NCBI RefSeq assembly: GCF_000314895.2
Contig: NZ_CM001773.1
Coordinates: 2,422,060-2,481,707, forward strand
DNA: 59,648 nucleotides
From: Providencia sneebia DSM 19967
Lineage (GTDB): Bacteria > Pseudomonadota > Gammaproteobacteria > Enterobacterales > Enterobacteriaceae
Direction of reading: 5' to 3'
Positions 1 to 10,762 of this stretch are shown piece after piece. Within the stretch, counting starts at the first letter, position 1. The number at the start of each line of letters is the position of its first letter. Both the position numbers and the translations under genes were made by a program. The notes beneath the pieces were generated by a model, which was given only the letters and a program-made list of their open reading frames with translations, made no database searches and was not told the origin of the DNA.

Positions 1-445
1 AAAAAGGTAAACGATGGCTTGAGGCAACACAAAAATTAACAGATGAATAACGCTTTGCCGCATACCGAATAGCAACCTTAGAAACATCTAAACCAAAAAC
101 AGAAGTTGCTTTATTTTGTTGGTTTAGTTGCTGTAAGAAATAATCAGTGTAGTACCCTTCTCCGCAACCAATATCTAAAATAGCTTGGTTCTTTTCAGGA
201 AGAAATTGAATAAGACGTTTTGCAACAAAATCTCTCATGTGATCGTAATGACCAGCATTTAAAAAATGCCTTCTTGACTGCATCATTTCACTACTATCGC
301 CGGGATCTTTTGAACGCTTATGCTGAACAGGAAGTAAATTAACATAGCCTTCTTTCGCGCAATCAAATTGATGGTTTGATTCGCATTTCCAACTATTATT
401 GGATAATTGTAAAGGTTTAAAGCACAGAGGACATTGATAATTCAT
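1..445 (-). CDS. rlmA: 23S rRNA (guanine-N1)-methyltransferase RlmA, 5' part only
   Basis: The first about 148 codons of a gene that runs off the left edge. The N-terminus begins MNYQCPLC and continues with a Cys and a His, forming the zinc finger of RlmA, followed by a [20 protein letters not shown] stretch that is nearly invariant in enterobacterial RlmA. The SAM-binding motif [11 protein letters not shown] follows. In the family the enzyme methylates N1 of a guanine in helix 35 of 23S rRNA. The ATG is at 445; no strong ribosome binding site is visible. The gene lies downstream of the GMC oxidoreductase on the same strand, separated by a hairpin, so it is probably transcribed separately. 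Confidence 0.93.
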   Translation of the reverse strand, partial: MNYQCPLCFKPLQLSNNSWKCESNHQFDCAKEGYVNLLPVQHKRSKDPGDSSEMMQSRRHFLNAGHYDHMRDFVAKRLIQFLPEKNQAILDIGCGEGYYTDYFLQQLNQQNKATSVFGLDVSKVAIRYAAKRYSSVNFCVASSHRLPF

Positions 446-573
446 AGTTTGGTTAGTTCTGCCAAATAAAACTAGTATATCATATAAATAGACACATTAC
501 TGATGCTCAATAACTCCAAAACTCTAGCAGCCAACAATATCGGTATATTTTATTATCAAAATATAGGATATAA

Positions 574-604
574 AGTAAGCTGCTAACATATTTAGCAGCC
601 TACT
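574..604 (-). terminator. Hairpin after the GMC oxidoreductase gene
   Basis: Thirteen-base arms (574-586 and 592-604) pair with one G-U position around a 5-nt loop. On the minus strand a T-rich TTTATAT tail follows. The hairpin starts about 22 nt after the stop codon of the GMC gene, consistent with a Rho-independent terminator. Confidence 0.6.
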
Positions 605-625
605 CATAACTAATCTAGTTTATTA

Positions 626-2248
626 TTAACTTTTACGACTCAGACAATCATCAATAATTGTTTCAGAGGCCCTTTCAGCAATCATCATTATAGGTACGTT
701 TGTATTCCCACTTGGAACATGCGGCATCACCGAACCATCAATAACTCGGAGGTTTTGTGTTCCGCGAACTTTAAATGATAAATCGACTGCTGAATTTTCT
801 GGTTTATCGCCCATTCTACATGTACCAACTGGGTGAAATATAGTAGAGGCACTATTTCTGATATAATCAATTAATTCTTCATCTGTTGTTAATGCAGGTG
901 GTGGTGCTAATTGCTCTGTCACAACCTCTTTCAATGAAGGCGAATCTAATAATGATAAACCAAATTTAACCGCGCGAAGCATTCCATCAATGTCTTCTTT
1001 TGCCGTTAAATAATTGAATAATATTTTTGCCTGATCTTTAGGATCTTTACTTCTCAATAAAACTTCACCACGCGATTTTGGTATTACATACGCCATTTCT
1101 AATAGAATACCGTTAGTATCTTCAGGTTTATGAGAAGCTTTAGGATCAAGCAATTGAGGTGGAATTGCAGGGTTCACATGTAATTGCGTTTCTGGACGTC
1201 CATCACCATCAAGATCAAGAAAACCACCTGACTCAACAATATTTGAAGCAACAACACCGTCTTTATTACCCAACCATTCTAATCCTACTTCCATCATTTT
1301 TAACCCTTTTGTATATTCAAGAATATTCGGGGTTAACGATGGTGTTTTAGCACATACAGGGACAAATAAATGGTCATGCAAATTCTTACCAACATGCGGA
1401 TTATCTGCAATTAAATCTATTCCAACTTCTGCAAGATGCTCTTTTGGGCCTACTCCAGATAATAATAGTAATTTTGCTGTCGCAATTGATCCCGCAGTCA
1501 CAATAACTTCAAAATTACATTTTGCAGTTTCTACTTCTCTATCATGCAAATATTCAACACCAACCGCTTTATCACCATCAAAAAGAATTTTATGGACTTC
1601 AGCTTTCGTGACTATCTTTAATCTTTCACTATCTTTAACTTCATCAAGATAACAATAAGCAGCACTAGCTCGACGTCCTTCATGCGTTGTGGTTTGGTAA
1701 AAACCAATACCCTCTTGAGACTCACCATTAAAATCATTTACATATTGATGACCTTTTTCTTGTGCGGCACGAATATAAGCTAAACTTATTGGGTGACGCA
1801 AACGTGCTTCACTGGCATAAACATGACCATGTGTTCCATGATATTTATTCGATAAGCTTTCATTTTTTTCAGCGCGTTTAAAATAAGGTAAAACATCCTT
1901 ATAGCTCCACCCAGGGCAATTATATAAATTTTCCCAATCATCATAATCTTGAGGATTACCTCTAACATGGAGCATTGCATTAACACTACTACCACCCCCA
2001 ATAACTTTTCCTTGAGGTACAATTGTTTTTCGATTATTTAAACCAGGTTCTGGTTCAGTTTCATATGACCAAGTATGTTTTAATGCAAAAGGAATTCCAG
2101 CCGGCATATGGATAAAAGGATCTTTATCATCTGGACCTGCTTCTATTAATAATACTGTCGCATTTGTTTCTTTAATTAACTTATTCGTAATAACACAACC
2201 TGAAGAGCCACCACCAACCACGATATAGTCATAGACTTTATCTTTCAT
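626..2248 (-). CDS. GMC-family FAD-dependent oxidoreductase (alcohol/choline dehydrogenase-like)
   Basis: 540 residues, the normal size for the glucose-methanol-choline family. The N-terminal dinucleotide fold YIVVGGGSSG binds FAD, the GMC signature GGGSSVNAMLHVRG lies near residue 85, and the C-terminal catalytic histidine motif HPVGTCRMG and GNTNVPIMMIAER complete the active site. No signal peptide is seen, so it is probably cytoplasmic. An AGGAG-like sequence sits just before the ATG at 2248. It resembles BetA- and AlkJ-type alcohol dehydrogenases, but no betB, betI or betT is nearby, so a choline role is unsupported and the substrate is unknown. The gene stands alone between an AT-rich desert and rlmA, which suggests an accessory insertion. 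Confidence 0.88.
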   Translation of the reverse strand: MKDKVYDYIVVGGGSSGCVITNKLIKETNATVLLIEAGPDDKDPFIHMPAGIPFALKHTWSYETEPEPGLNNRKTIVPQGKVIGGGSSVNAMLHVRGNPQDYDDWENLYNCPGWSYKDVLPYFKRAEKNESLSNKYHGTHGHVYASEARLRHPISLAYIRAAQEKGHQYVNDFNGESQEGIGFYQTTTHEGRRASAAYCYLDEVKDSERLKIVTKAEVHKILFDGDKAVGVEYLHDREVETAKCNFEVIVTAGSIATAKLLLLSGVGPKEHLAEVGIDLIADNPHVGKNLHDHLFVPVCAKTPSLTPNILEYTKGLKMMEVGLEWLGNKDGVVASNIVESGGFLDLDGDGRPETQLHVNPAIPPQLLDPKASHKPEDTNGILLEMAYVIPKSRGEVLLRSKDPKDQAKILFNYLTAKEDIDGMLRAVKFGLSLLDSPSLKEVVTEQLAPPPALTTDEELIDYIRNSASTIFHPVGTCRMGDKPENSAVDLSFKVRGTQNLRVIDGSVMPHVPSGNTNVPIMMIAERASETIIDDCLSRKS

Positions 2249-3150
2249 ACCTATCTCCTAGTTTATTTTTATAAGAACCTATAATTTATTACATATATTA
2301 TCTCTTAAAAACTTACCAAATCGTGCCGTGAAAATCAGTCGATTATTTAATTAATATTTATTTTCTTTAATTACAATAAACTATATTCAACCACAAAAGA
2401 TAATTTATTATTTTAAATAACTTCAGCTCTTTAATAGATATTCTTAAAATGCGATTATAAATAAGAGAATTTTAAACTTTATTTGGCAGACCATATTATT
2501 TAAAGATGAAAGAGAAACAATAAATTACTTATTTTTCAATTCACTATACAACAATCACTTTTTTAAGATAAAAATAGATATAATAAATCGATTACTTCAA
2601 AAATATAATAACCTAAAATGTTCATCTAAAAATAAATCATAAAATCAAAAGACACTTAGTTTAAGTATTTAATAACGCTTTAATAGAAACAATCTCCATA
2701 TCCCAATAAAATATAACAACATACATTAATAAACGATTAAATCACATACACAATAAAATTGTAACAATACAAATAGATATTTTTAAGTTTCGATTGATTA
2801 TAATTCCCCATAAAATAATCAATAAACAAAACAATAAATATTTATATAATAAATTCTTATTTAGACTAAAAAAAACAGTCTATTAATTATCATAACAATT
2901 GTCATACTGCTCTATTTTTGATTGTCATATAAATTATAAATTTATAATCAAGCATCGAGATAATAGAAATAAATCGTATTCTAAAATAATCAACATTACA
3001 AAAGAATCGATTTTTACATGCGTTTAGATAGCTATTTTGACAGTCAGTACTAGCTAATTCTTATTTGGGGTATTTATCTCAACGTCTATGTGAGATCTAT
3101 ATTGATAAAGTACTTAAAAAACAATTGAATAAAGAAGCATACTTAATAAA
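2249..3150. other. AT-rich stretch without a gene
   Basis: About 0.9 kb composed almost entirely of A and T, with scattered stops in all frames and no ORF with coding character. It must hold the promoter of the GMC gene, but I cannot place it among the many TATAAT-like strings. No insertion-sequence ends or RNA gene were recognised. Such AT-rich DNA is a typical H-NS target; that is inference. Confidence 0.6.
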
Positions 3151-3200
3151 ATTTATCGCACTGTTTTTAAATTTTATTGCAATATAACAGTGCGGTAAAT
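3151..3200 (-). terminator. Large inverted repeat after the XRE-cupin gene
   Basis: Fifteen-base arms (3151-3165 and 3186-3200) centred on CGCACTGTT / AACAGTGCG with a single mismatch and a 20-nt AT-rich loop. It begins 16 nt after the stop codon of the regulator gene and is followed on that strand by TTTTATT. A terminator is the simplest reading. Confidence 0.5.
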
Positions 3201-3215
3201 TTATCATTCATTGTA

Positions 3216-3776
3216 TTAATTATGATGTTCAATAATCATTACAGCGGTTGTATCTGGCTCTAAAGCCCGTAATACATGAGTAACATCACCGGGATAGCAA
3301 ATATAATCACCGGGTTGTAATTCTTGTTGATTATCTAGCGTTCCGACCATTGCACTACCACTAATAATAATAATATGTTCAGTCACATTTTTACTGTGAG
3401 GATCTGACACCCTGTCTTTTCCCGGTTGAGCAATTACGGTATATATATCGCGTTTTGCTCCCATAGGACAGGATGACAATAAAAAAGCATGGTAATACGC
3501 TTTTTCTGCGCTAATTTTAAAGCCATCACCTTTGCGAATAACTTTGACTTCAGATTGTGGTGCTGAAATAAGCTGAGAAAACGGAATGTTTAATGCAACA
3601 CAAATCGCCCAGAGTGTTTCAATACTTGGGTTCCCTTGGCCTGCTTCTAATTGAGATAATGTGGATTTTGCAACACCAGCTCGTCTTGCAATTTCAGAAA
3701 GCGAAAGGCCCGCTTTTTTTCTCTCTCGGGCAAGGGCTTGAGAAATAATTTCAATAGGCGCACAAGGCGATGACAT
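3216..3776 (-). CDS. XRE-family transcriptional regulator with C-terminal cupin domain
   Basis: From the ATG at 3776 the protein is 186 residues; an adjacent ATG at 3779 is also possible. AAGGA lies 7 nt before 3776. The frame stays open to 3842, but that extension runs through the divergent promoter and operator-like repeats, so it was not used. The N-terminal third is a lambda-repressor-like helix-turn-helix (ALARERKKAGLSLSEIARRA, then STLSQLEAGQGNPSIETLW). The C-terminal part is a small beta-barrel cupin (EHIIIISGSAMVG, LQPGDYICYPGDVTHV). Such proteins often control adjacent transporter or catabolic genes in response to a small ligand. It is divergent from azlCD, so it most likely regulates that pair. 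Confidence 0.9.
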   Translation of the reverse strand: MSSPCAPIEIISQALARERKKAGLSLSEIARRAGVAKSTLSQLEAGQGNPSIETLWAICVALNIPFSQLISAPQSEVKVIRKGDGFKISAEKAYYHAFLLSSCPMGAKRDIYTVIAQPGKDRVSDPHSKNVTEHIIIISGSAMVGTLDNQQELQPGDYICYPGDVTHVLRALEPDTTAVMIIEHHN

Positions 3777-3813
3777 CATAGCTTCCTTTAAAATCATCTT
3801 GCAAAAAAATAAT

Positions 3814-3862
3814 TCGTTCAACATAATGAACGATATGTTCAATTAAAAATACAATGTTCAAT
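3814..3862. promoter_or_regulatory. Operator-like cluster between the XRE-cupin gene and azlC
   Basis: A palindrome with 7-base arms, TCGTTCA-N6-TGAACGA, spans 3814-3833. The hexamer GTTCAA recurs in the same orientation at 3816, 3837 and 3856, spaced 21 and 19 bp, about two helical turns each. The third copy overlaps the azlC start codon. The placement between the divergent regulator and transporter genes makes this a good candidate binding site for the XRE-cupin protein; binding is inferred. Confidence 0.55.
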
Positions 3863-4523
3863 GCAAATTAACAATAGACTTGATAATAACGTACTTAGAG
3901 ACATTCTGCTTGTTTCATTAGCAGATGGTATTGTTGGTATCTCTTATGGTGCTTTGGCTCATACACAAGGGTTTGATTTTTGGGTGCCATTAGTATTATC
4001 CATTTTCGTTTTAGCTGGCGCTTCTGAGTTTCTTTTTATTGGTGTAGTGGCAATGGGAGGAAGTGCAATTTATGCAGCGATTGCTGGATTAATGGTTAAT
4101 GCACGACATATTCCCTTCAGTATGGCCATAAAAGATTTGCCCGGGAAAGGGCTTAAATCGCTATTAGGCTTTCATATATTAAATGATGAAAGTGTTGTAT
4201 TTGGCTTATCTCAACAAACGGCTGAACAGAATAAACTTGCCTTTTGGGCATGTGGGTTGAGCATTTTACTTGTTTGGCCTTTAGGAACCATGATAGGCAT
4301 TTATTTAGGATCATTTATTGTTGATATTAAGATGTTAGGGTTAGATGCGATGTTCCCCGCTATTATCTTAGCACTAAGTTTACCTGCATTAAAAAATAAA
4401 CCAACACGTAATGCCGCGATTATTGGTAGTGTCATTGCTCTTATAACAACGTTATTTTTACCTGTAGGGATCCCTGTTTTATTGTCGTTAGTTGGCGTGT
4501 TATTTGTGCTAAGGAGAATATAA
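3861..4523 (+). CDS. azlC: AzlC-family branched-chain amino acid exporter, large subunit
   Basis: 220 residues with several hydrophobic membrane segments and the AzlC features LADGIVGISYGALA near the N-terminus and a conserved NARHIPFSMAI motif after the second membrane region. With AzlD it forms a two-component inner-membrane exporter; E. coli YgaZH exports valine and Bacillus AzlCD is linked to 4-azaleucine resistance. The ATG at 3861 has no convincing ribosome binding site and overlaps an operator-like repeat, so translation may be leaderless or weak. The stop TAA overlaps the azlD ATG by one base, implying translational coupling. The exact substrate cannot be deduced. Confidence 0.87.
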   Translation: MQINNRLDNNVLRDILLVSLADGIVGISYGALAHTQGFDFWVPLVLSIFVLAGASEFLFIGVVAMGGSAIYAAIAGLMVNARHIPFSMAIKDLPGKGLKSLLGFHILNDESVVFGLSQQTAEQNKLAFWACGLSILLVWPLGTMIGIYLGSFIVDIKMLGLDAMFPAIILALSLPALKNKPTRNAAIIGSVIALITTLFLPVGIPVLLSLVGVLFVLRRI

Positions 4524-4843
4524 TGTCCGCAGTATCTATTATTACAGGAATTATTATTCTTGCTGTTGGCACATATGCTATGCGTCTTTCAGGAATATTA
4601 CTTAACAATAGGTCTAGTGTTTCACCTCGAGTAAAAGAGATACTTTCATTATCAGCAATTGTTATTTTATTTTCAGTGGCAATAACCTCAACATTTTTTG
4701 ATGGTGATCAACTTGCTGATATATCAAAAATTATTGGTGTTGGGGTAGCAGGCGTTCTTACTTGGAAAAAAAAGCCATTTATTATGATTGTGCTTAGCGC
4801 GGCAGTAGTGACAGCTGGGTTACGTTGGCTAATAAAGCTTTAG
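4523..4843 (+). CDS. azlD: AzlD-family branched-chain amino acid exporter, small subunit
   Basis: 106 residues made up of about four hydrophobic helices, with the family-typical TYAMRLSGILL near the N-terminus. It is the obligate small partner of AzlC. AAGGAG lies 7 nt before the ATG inside the end of azlC, and the two reading frames overlap by one base (TAATG). The pair is controlled from the region shared with the divergent XRE-cupin gene. Confidence 0.86.
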   Translation: MSAVSIITGIIILAVGTYAMRLSGILLNNRSSVSPRVKEILSLSAIVILFSVAITSTFFDGDQLADISKIIGVGVAGVLTWKKKPFIMIVLSAAVVTAGLRWLIKL

Positions 4844-4897
4844 GAATAAACTAACAATGAACGTTACGATGATCAAATAAATATCCTCCGGTATAAC

Positions 4898-4939
4898 TGC
4901 TGACAAAATCCTCGCTTTTTAGTTCGAACTTTGTCAGCA
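4898..4939. repeat. Inverted repeat downstream of azlD
   Basis: Perfect 10-base arms TGCTGACAAA / TTTGTCAGCA enclose a 22-nt spacer that contains CTTTTT and TTCGAA. It lies 54 nt after azlD. It could be a terminator with an oversized loop or the remnant of a small palindromic repeat; the T-run lies inside the loop rather than after the stem, which argues against a simple terminator. Confidence 0.4.
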
Positions 4940-5081
4940 ACCTGAGGCCCACTACGAACCTTTTTCATTCTTGCCTTATACATACGCACCATAAATTAAA
5001 ATTCAGACATATACACTCTGTTTTTCATTTGTATTTTATACAATGATTAATATATTGGAGAGAAAAGCTAAGGCGAAGAAA

Positions 5082-5543
5082 ATGAAAAAAAACGATTTTG
5101 CAAATCTATGCCAACAACTGAATGACGCTGGAGCAAAAAACCCTAAGTCGTGGGCTAACAGTGAGTTACAAGAAAATATCCCGCAATTTGCTCGTTTTCT
5201 AGTGCTTCGCGGTTTAACAGATATTTATCGGGATGTTGATTGTAATTTAGGTGAAATGGACAATTACTCCTCAAGTACATTAGCAACATATGAAAAATTA
5301 ACCTCAGTTTTTGATGAAAAGGAGCTTAAAAAATTCCTTCACATTTATGGTCGAGCACTTATAGGCAATGTTATTGATCTTCTGGATGAAGGATACCTAT
5401 ATGATGTAACTGAAAAAGTTGGTTGGGGGTTAATGGAACTAGATGAAAATGGAACCACAACGGATCGGCTTATTCAGGGTTTGCATGAAGATTACCTAGA
5501 ATTTGAAGAGACTGAAATTAATACAAACTTAGATGATAAATAA
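5082..5543 (+). CDS. Hypothetical protein of unknown family
   Basis: I do not recognise this protein. From the ATG at 5082 (MKKNDFANLCQQLNDAG) it has 153 residues; the frame also opens at 5043, giving 166, but that start has no ribosome binding site, whereas AAGG lies 8 nt before 5082. It is soluble, predicted largely helical, without signal peptide or membrane segment, and ends in an acidic tail (DYLEFEETEINTNLDDK). The size, acidity and solitary position between azlCD and guaA resemble immunity or stress-adaptor proteins, but nothing specific supports a function. Codon usage looks like that of its neighbours. A hairpin terminator follows at 5580. Confidence 0.6.
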   Translation: MKKNDFANLCQQLNDAGAKNPKSWANSELQENIPQFARFLVLRGLTDIYRDVDCNLGEMDNYSSSTLATYEKLTSVFDEKELKKFLHIYGRALIGNVIDLLDEGYLYDVTEKVGWGLMELDENGTTTDRLIQGLHEDYLEFEETEINTNLDDK

Positions 5544-5579
5544 TATAGCTAGTTTCCTCACGCCTTTATTTGAGTACAA

Positions 5580-5608
5580 AAAAGCACCAGTAACCTACTG
5601 ATGCTTTT
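5580..5608. terminator. Bidirectional terminator between the unknown gene and guaA
   Basis: Thirteen-base arms beginning AAAAGCA and ending TGCTTTT with one mismatch and a 3-nt loop. T-runs flank the stem on both strands, suiting two convergent genes. Confidence 0.7.
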
Positions 5609-5650
5609 GAATTTATCGATAACTAAAAACTGTTATCAACAATAACTATA

Positions 5651-7228
5651 TTATTCCCACTCAATTGTTGCTGGTGGTTTTCCGCTGATGTCATAAACAA
5701 CTCGGGAAATACCGTTAACTTCATTGATAATACGGTTTGAAACGCGACCTAGGAAATCATATGGCAGATGCGCCCAATGTGCGGTCATAAAGTCAATTGT
5801 TTCAACTGCGCGTAAAGAAACAACCCAATCATATTTACGGCCATCGCCCATTACACCGACCGAGCGCACTGGTAAGAAAACAGTAAATGCTTGGCTTACT
5901 TTATGATAAAGGTCGGCTTTGTGTAGCTCTTCAATGAAGATAGCATCTGCACGACGTAGCAAATCACAATATTCTTTCTTCACTTCACCAAGTACACGTA
6001 CACCAAGACCTGGGCCTGGGAATGGATGGCGATATAACATGTCGTAAGGCAGTCCCAGCTCAAGACCAATCTTACGCACTTCATCTTTAAATAGCTCTTT
6101 TAATGGCTCCACAAGTCCAAGTTTCATATCATCGGGTAATCCACCAACATTATGGTGAGATTTGATCACATGCGCTTTACCTGTTGCCGATGCAGCTGAT
6201 TCAATGATATCTGGGTAAATAGTTCCTTGTGCTAACCATTTAACTTGTGTTTGTTTTGATGCTTCTTCATCAAAAACATCAATAAATACATGACCAATCG
6301 CTTTACGTTTTGCTTCTGGATCGGCTATGCCCGCTAACGCATTAAGGAAACGATCTTCCGCTTTAACATGAATGATATTTAGGTCAAATTTGCCCGCAAA
6401 CATTTCCATAACCTGCTCTGCTTCGTTCAAACGAAGTAAGCCATTATCTACAAACACGCAAGTTAAACGCTTACCAATCGCACGATTTAGTAGTAACGCT
6501 GTAACTGATGAATCAACACCACCTGATAGCGCTAGAATAACGTGATCATCACCAATCTGCTCTTTTAAACGTTCAACAGTGTCATCAATGATAGCCGCTG
6601 GTGTCCACAGCGTTTCACAATGGCAAATGTCTTTTACGAAACGAGTGAGAATGTTAAGACCTTGATAGGTATGAGTTACTTCTGGATGGAACTGTACGCC
6701 ATAGAATTTTTTGTCTTCATTTGCCATGATAGCAAATGGGCAGCTTGGTGTGCTGGCAATCGTTTTAAAACCGGCTGGAATAGCGGTGACTTTATCACCA
6801 TGGCTCATCCAAACATCAAGAATTGGTGTACCATCTTCATTGAGTGAATCTTGGATATCACGGAATAGCTCGCATTGTTCAGAAACTTCAACTTTTGCAT
6901 AGCCAAATTCACGCTCACCGGAAACTTCAACTGTACCACCTAGTTGCATAGACATGGTTTGCATGCCATAACAGATACCTAATACAGGAACACCTGCATT
7001 GAAAACGTAGTCTGGTGCACGAGGGCTATCATTTTCAGTTGTGCTTTCTGGTCCACCAGAAAGAATAATACCGTTTGGATTAAATTCTCGGATTTGTTCT
7101 TCTGAAACGTCCCACGCCCAGAGTTCACAATAAACGCCAATTTCACGAATTCGACGAGCAATCAACTGTGAATATTGTGAGCCGAAATCTAGAATAAGAA
7201 TGCGATGTTTATGGATATTTGTTGTCAT
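5651..7228 (-). CDS. guaA: GMP synthase (glutamine-hydrolysing)
   Basis: 525 residues from the ATG at 7228 ([18 protein letters not shown]), identical in length to E. coli GuaA; an upstream in-frame extension lacks homology. The N-terminal class I glutamine amidotransferase domain has the nucleophile motif LGICYGMQ and the FHPEV histidine-glutamate pair. The ATP-pyrophosphatase domain carries the P-loop LSGGVDSS, and the C-terminal dimerisation domain ends PPATIEWE. It converts XMP, ATP and glutamine to GMP in the cytoplasm. It follows guaB by 135 nt on the same strand and forms the guaBA operon with it. Confidence 0.98.
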   Translation of the reverse strand: MTTNIHKHRILILDFGSQYSQLIARRIREIGVYCELWAWDVSEEQIREFNPNGIILSGGPESTTENDSPRAPDYVFNAGVPVLGICYGMQTMSMQLGGTVEVSGEREFGYAKVEVSEQCELFRDIQDSLNEDGTPILDVWMSHGDKVTAIPAGFKTIASTPSCPFAIMANEDKKFYGVQFHPEVTHTYQGLNILTRFVKDICHCETLWTPAAIIDDTVERLKEQIGDDHVILALSGGVDSSVTALLLNRAIGKRLTCVFVDNGLLRLNEAEQVMEMFAGKFDLNIIHVKAEDRFLNALAGIADPEAKRKAIGHVFIDVFDEEASKQTQVKWLAQGTIYPDIIESAASATGKAHVIKSHHNVGGLPDDMKLGLVEPLKELFKDEVRKIGLELGLPYDMLYRHPFPGPGLGVRVLGEVKKEYCDLLRRADAIFIEELHKADLYHKVSQAFTVFLPVRSVGVMGDGRKYDWVVSLRAVETIDFMTAHWAHLPYDFLGRVSNRIINEVNGISRVVYDISGKPPATIEWE

Positions 7229-7363
7229 TTGAGGCGAATTCCAAAAATTCAAGTCAAAATAAAAAACCAGTGGCTCTGTATTAAACAACAAAGCCACCCT
7301 GAATCATGATACTTCGAGTTGCCAAAGTATGTCTTCACGCAATCAAAGCTTATTTAGTAATAT

Positions 7364-8909
<1,546 letters not shown>

Positions 8910-9301
8910 CCACTCTTTTTTTGAAAAAAGAGGAACTATTCGAGAAAAAATACGAATTAGAATGTCAAAAATGTGCGATTAACCTTCGAAAAATCAATAT
9001 ATTTACGATAAAAATAACAGCAAAAATAAATTACCTTTAAACTTATGGAAATGATTAGATTTGACATCCATTTAAGCTAAAAATAGGCCAGTATTATTTA
9101 AGTCACTTAACCTCTTCTTATCTGCAATAAACTCACTTAATTGATGAGATTAACCTTCCTAGTTTGTTCAATATCATGCCCTATTTTTTATTAAAAAATA
9201 GCTAACATAAACTGAGTAAGCTCGGAAAAAACTTGCTAACACATCTGACTAAGTTAGTATCTGTTTATTAATTCATTGTATTCGAATTTGATCAAGCTTA
9301 T
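8910..9301. other. Remainder of the guaB-xseA divergent intergenic region
   Basis: About 390 bases between the guaB promoter and xseA. It contains an AT-rich CTCTTTTTT/AAAAAAGAG palindrome near 8914-8933 and must carry the xseA promoter. No ORF or RNA gene with credible support was seen. Confidence 0.5.
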
Positions 9302-10672
9302 ATGCCAACTCAACAAAATAGCGGTATTTATTCAGTCAGCAAACTAAATCAAGCGGTACGCGAGCTTCTAGACCATGAGATGGGCAGAATTTGGCTAACA
9401 GCTGAAATATCGAATTTTTCTCAGCCAAGCTCTGGACACTGGTATCTCACATTAAAAGATGACAAAGCACAAGTTCGTGCAGCAATGTTCAGGGGACAAA
9501 ATGCTCGGGTTACCTTTCGCCCTCAAAATGGACAGCAAGTTTTAGTCCGTGCAACTGTCACGTTGTATGAACCTCGCGGCGATTATCAAATTATCATTGA
9601 TAGTATGCAGCCTGCTGGTGAAGGATTACTTCAACAACGATTTGAGCTTTTAAAACAAACTTTGGGAGCAGAAGGTTTATTTGATTCTATCCATAAACAA
9701 GCACTGCCATCGCCTGCAAAATGTATTGGGGTGATTACTTCCGCAACTGGCGCTGCATTACATGACATTCTGCATATTTTACGCCGTCGCGACCCTTCTC
9801 TTCCTGTCATCATTTATCCAACGGCAGTTCAAGGTGAACAAGCACCAAAACAAATTGCGCGAGCCATTGAATTAGCTAATTTACGTAATGAATGTGATGT
9901 TCTTATTGTTGGTCGAGGTGGTGGATCACTTGAAGATCTTTGGGCATTTAATGAAGAAATCGTCGCGCGAGCAATATTCGCAAGCCATATCCCCGTTGTC
10001 AGCGCTGTAGGCCATGAAACAGATGTGACTATCTCTGACTTTATAGCCGATGTACGCGCTCCAACGCCATCAGCAGCAGCTGAATTAGTCAGCCGAAACC
10101 AATTGGAATTAATCCGCCAGCTTCAATCTTCAAAACAACGCCTTGAAATGGCAATGGATTATTATTTAGCCGGGCAACAACAACGATTTAGCCGACTACA
10201 TTCCCGTTTACAACAACAGCACCCACAACTACGTTTAGCTCGACAACAACATCAATTGAGTTTGTTAGAGCAAAGGCTACATAATGCGATAATGAAGCGA
10301 ATGCAAATTGCTCAAACATATTATGAGCAATTACAACGCAGACTAGCACAACAAGATTTACGCCCTCAATTGCAAAAACAGCAACGATTATTACAGCAAA
10401 CTCAATATCAATTACAAAATATGATGTCCGGGTTACTCAATCATTATCGTCAACGTTTTGCTGTAGCTTGCTCTAAAATGGAAACGGTTAGTCCTCTTGC
10501 TACACTTGCTCGTGGATTTAGTATTAGTGAAACATCTGAAGGCTCAGTGTTGAAGAAAACATCCCAAGTAAAGTTAGGTCAAAAGTTAAAAACTCGACTT
10601 AATGATGGCTGGATAGAAAGTGAAGTCACTGAAATAACAAAAATCAAAACAAAACGAGCGCCTCGTTTGTAG
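9302..10672 (+). CDS. xseA: Exodeoxyribonuclease VII large subunit
   Basis: 456 residues, the length of E. coli XseA. The N-terminal OB-fold ([21 protein letters not shown]) binds single-stranded DNA. The central catalytic domain has [31 protein letters not shown] and [23 protein letters not shown] split over its core. A long glutamine- and arginine-rich coiled-coil region (about residues 265-390) follows, as in the family. With XseB it degrades single-stranded DNA bidirectionally to short oligonucleotides. It is transcribed divergently from guaB, the same arrangement as in E. coli, and ends at a hairpin. Confidence 0.97.
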   Translation: MPTQQNSGIYSVSKLNQAVRELLDHEMGRIWLTAEISNFSQPSSGHWYLTLKDDKAQVRAAMFRGQNARVTFRPQNGQQVLVRATVTLYEPRGDYQIIIDSMQPAGEGLLQQRFELLKQTLGAEGLFDSIHKQALPSPAKCIGVITSATGAALHDILHILRRRDPSLPVIIYPTAVQGEQAPKQIARAIELANLRNECDVLIVGRGGGSLEDLWAFNEEIVARAIFASHIPVVSAVGHETDVTISDFIADVRAPTPSAAAELVSRNQLELIRQLQSSKQRLEMAMDYYLAGQQQRFSRLHSRLQQQHPQLRLARQQHQLSLLEQRLHNAIMKRMQIAQTYYEQLQRRLAQQDLRPQLQKQQRLLQQTQYQLQNMMSGLLNHYRQRFAVACSKMETVSPLATLARGFSISETSEGSVLKKTSQVKLGQKLKTRLNDGWIESEVTEITKIKTKRAPRL

Positions 10673-10688
10673 TGAAGCTAAATTAAGA

Positions 10689-10717
10689 GGGTATCCAATA
10701 AATTAATCTGGATACCC
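10689..10717. terminator. Terminator between xseA and the TonB receptor gene
   Basis: Perfect 8-base arms GGGTATCC / GGATACCC with a 13-nt loop lie 16 nt after xseA and between two convergent genes. The following T-run is weak (TTAATGTATTTTA). Confidence 0.55.
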
Positions 10718-10762
10718 TTAATGTATTTTACTAAAGACTAATTTGTACTGAAAATCTTTATT

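Noticed and set aside
1159..1350. Plus-strand ORF inside the GMC oxidoreductase gene
   Set aside because: A shadow frame over a well-conserved coding region; no independent support.
3777..3842. Upstream extension of the XRE-cupin protein to 208 residues
   Set aside because: The extra N-terminus has no homology and overlaps the palindrome and repeats of the divergent promoter; the ribosome binding site supports 3776 or 3779.
7229..7297. Upstream extension of guaA
   Set aside because: GuaA homologs start at [10 protein letters not shown]; the shorter form gives exactly 525 residues.
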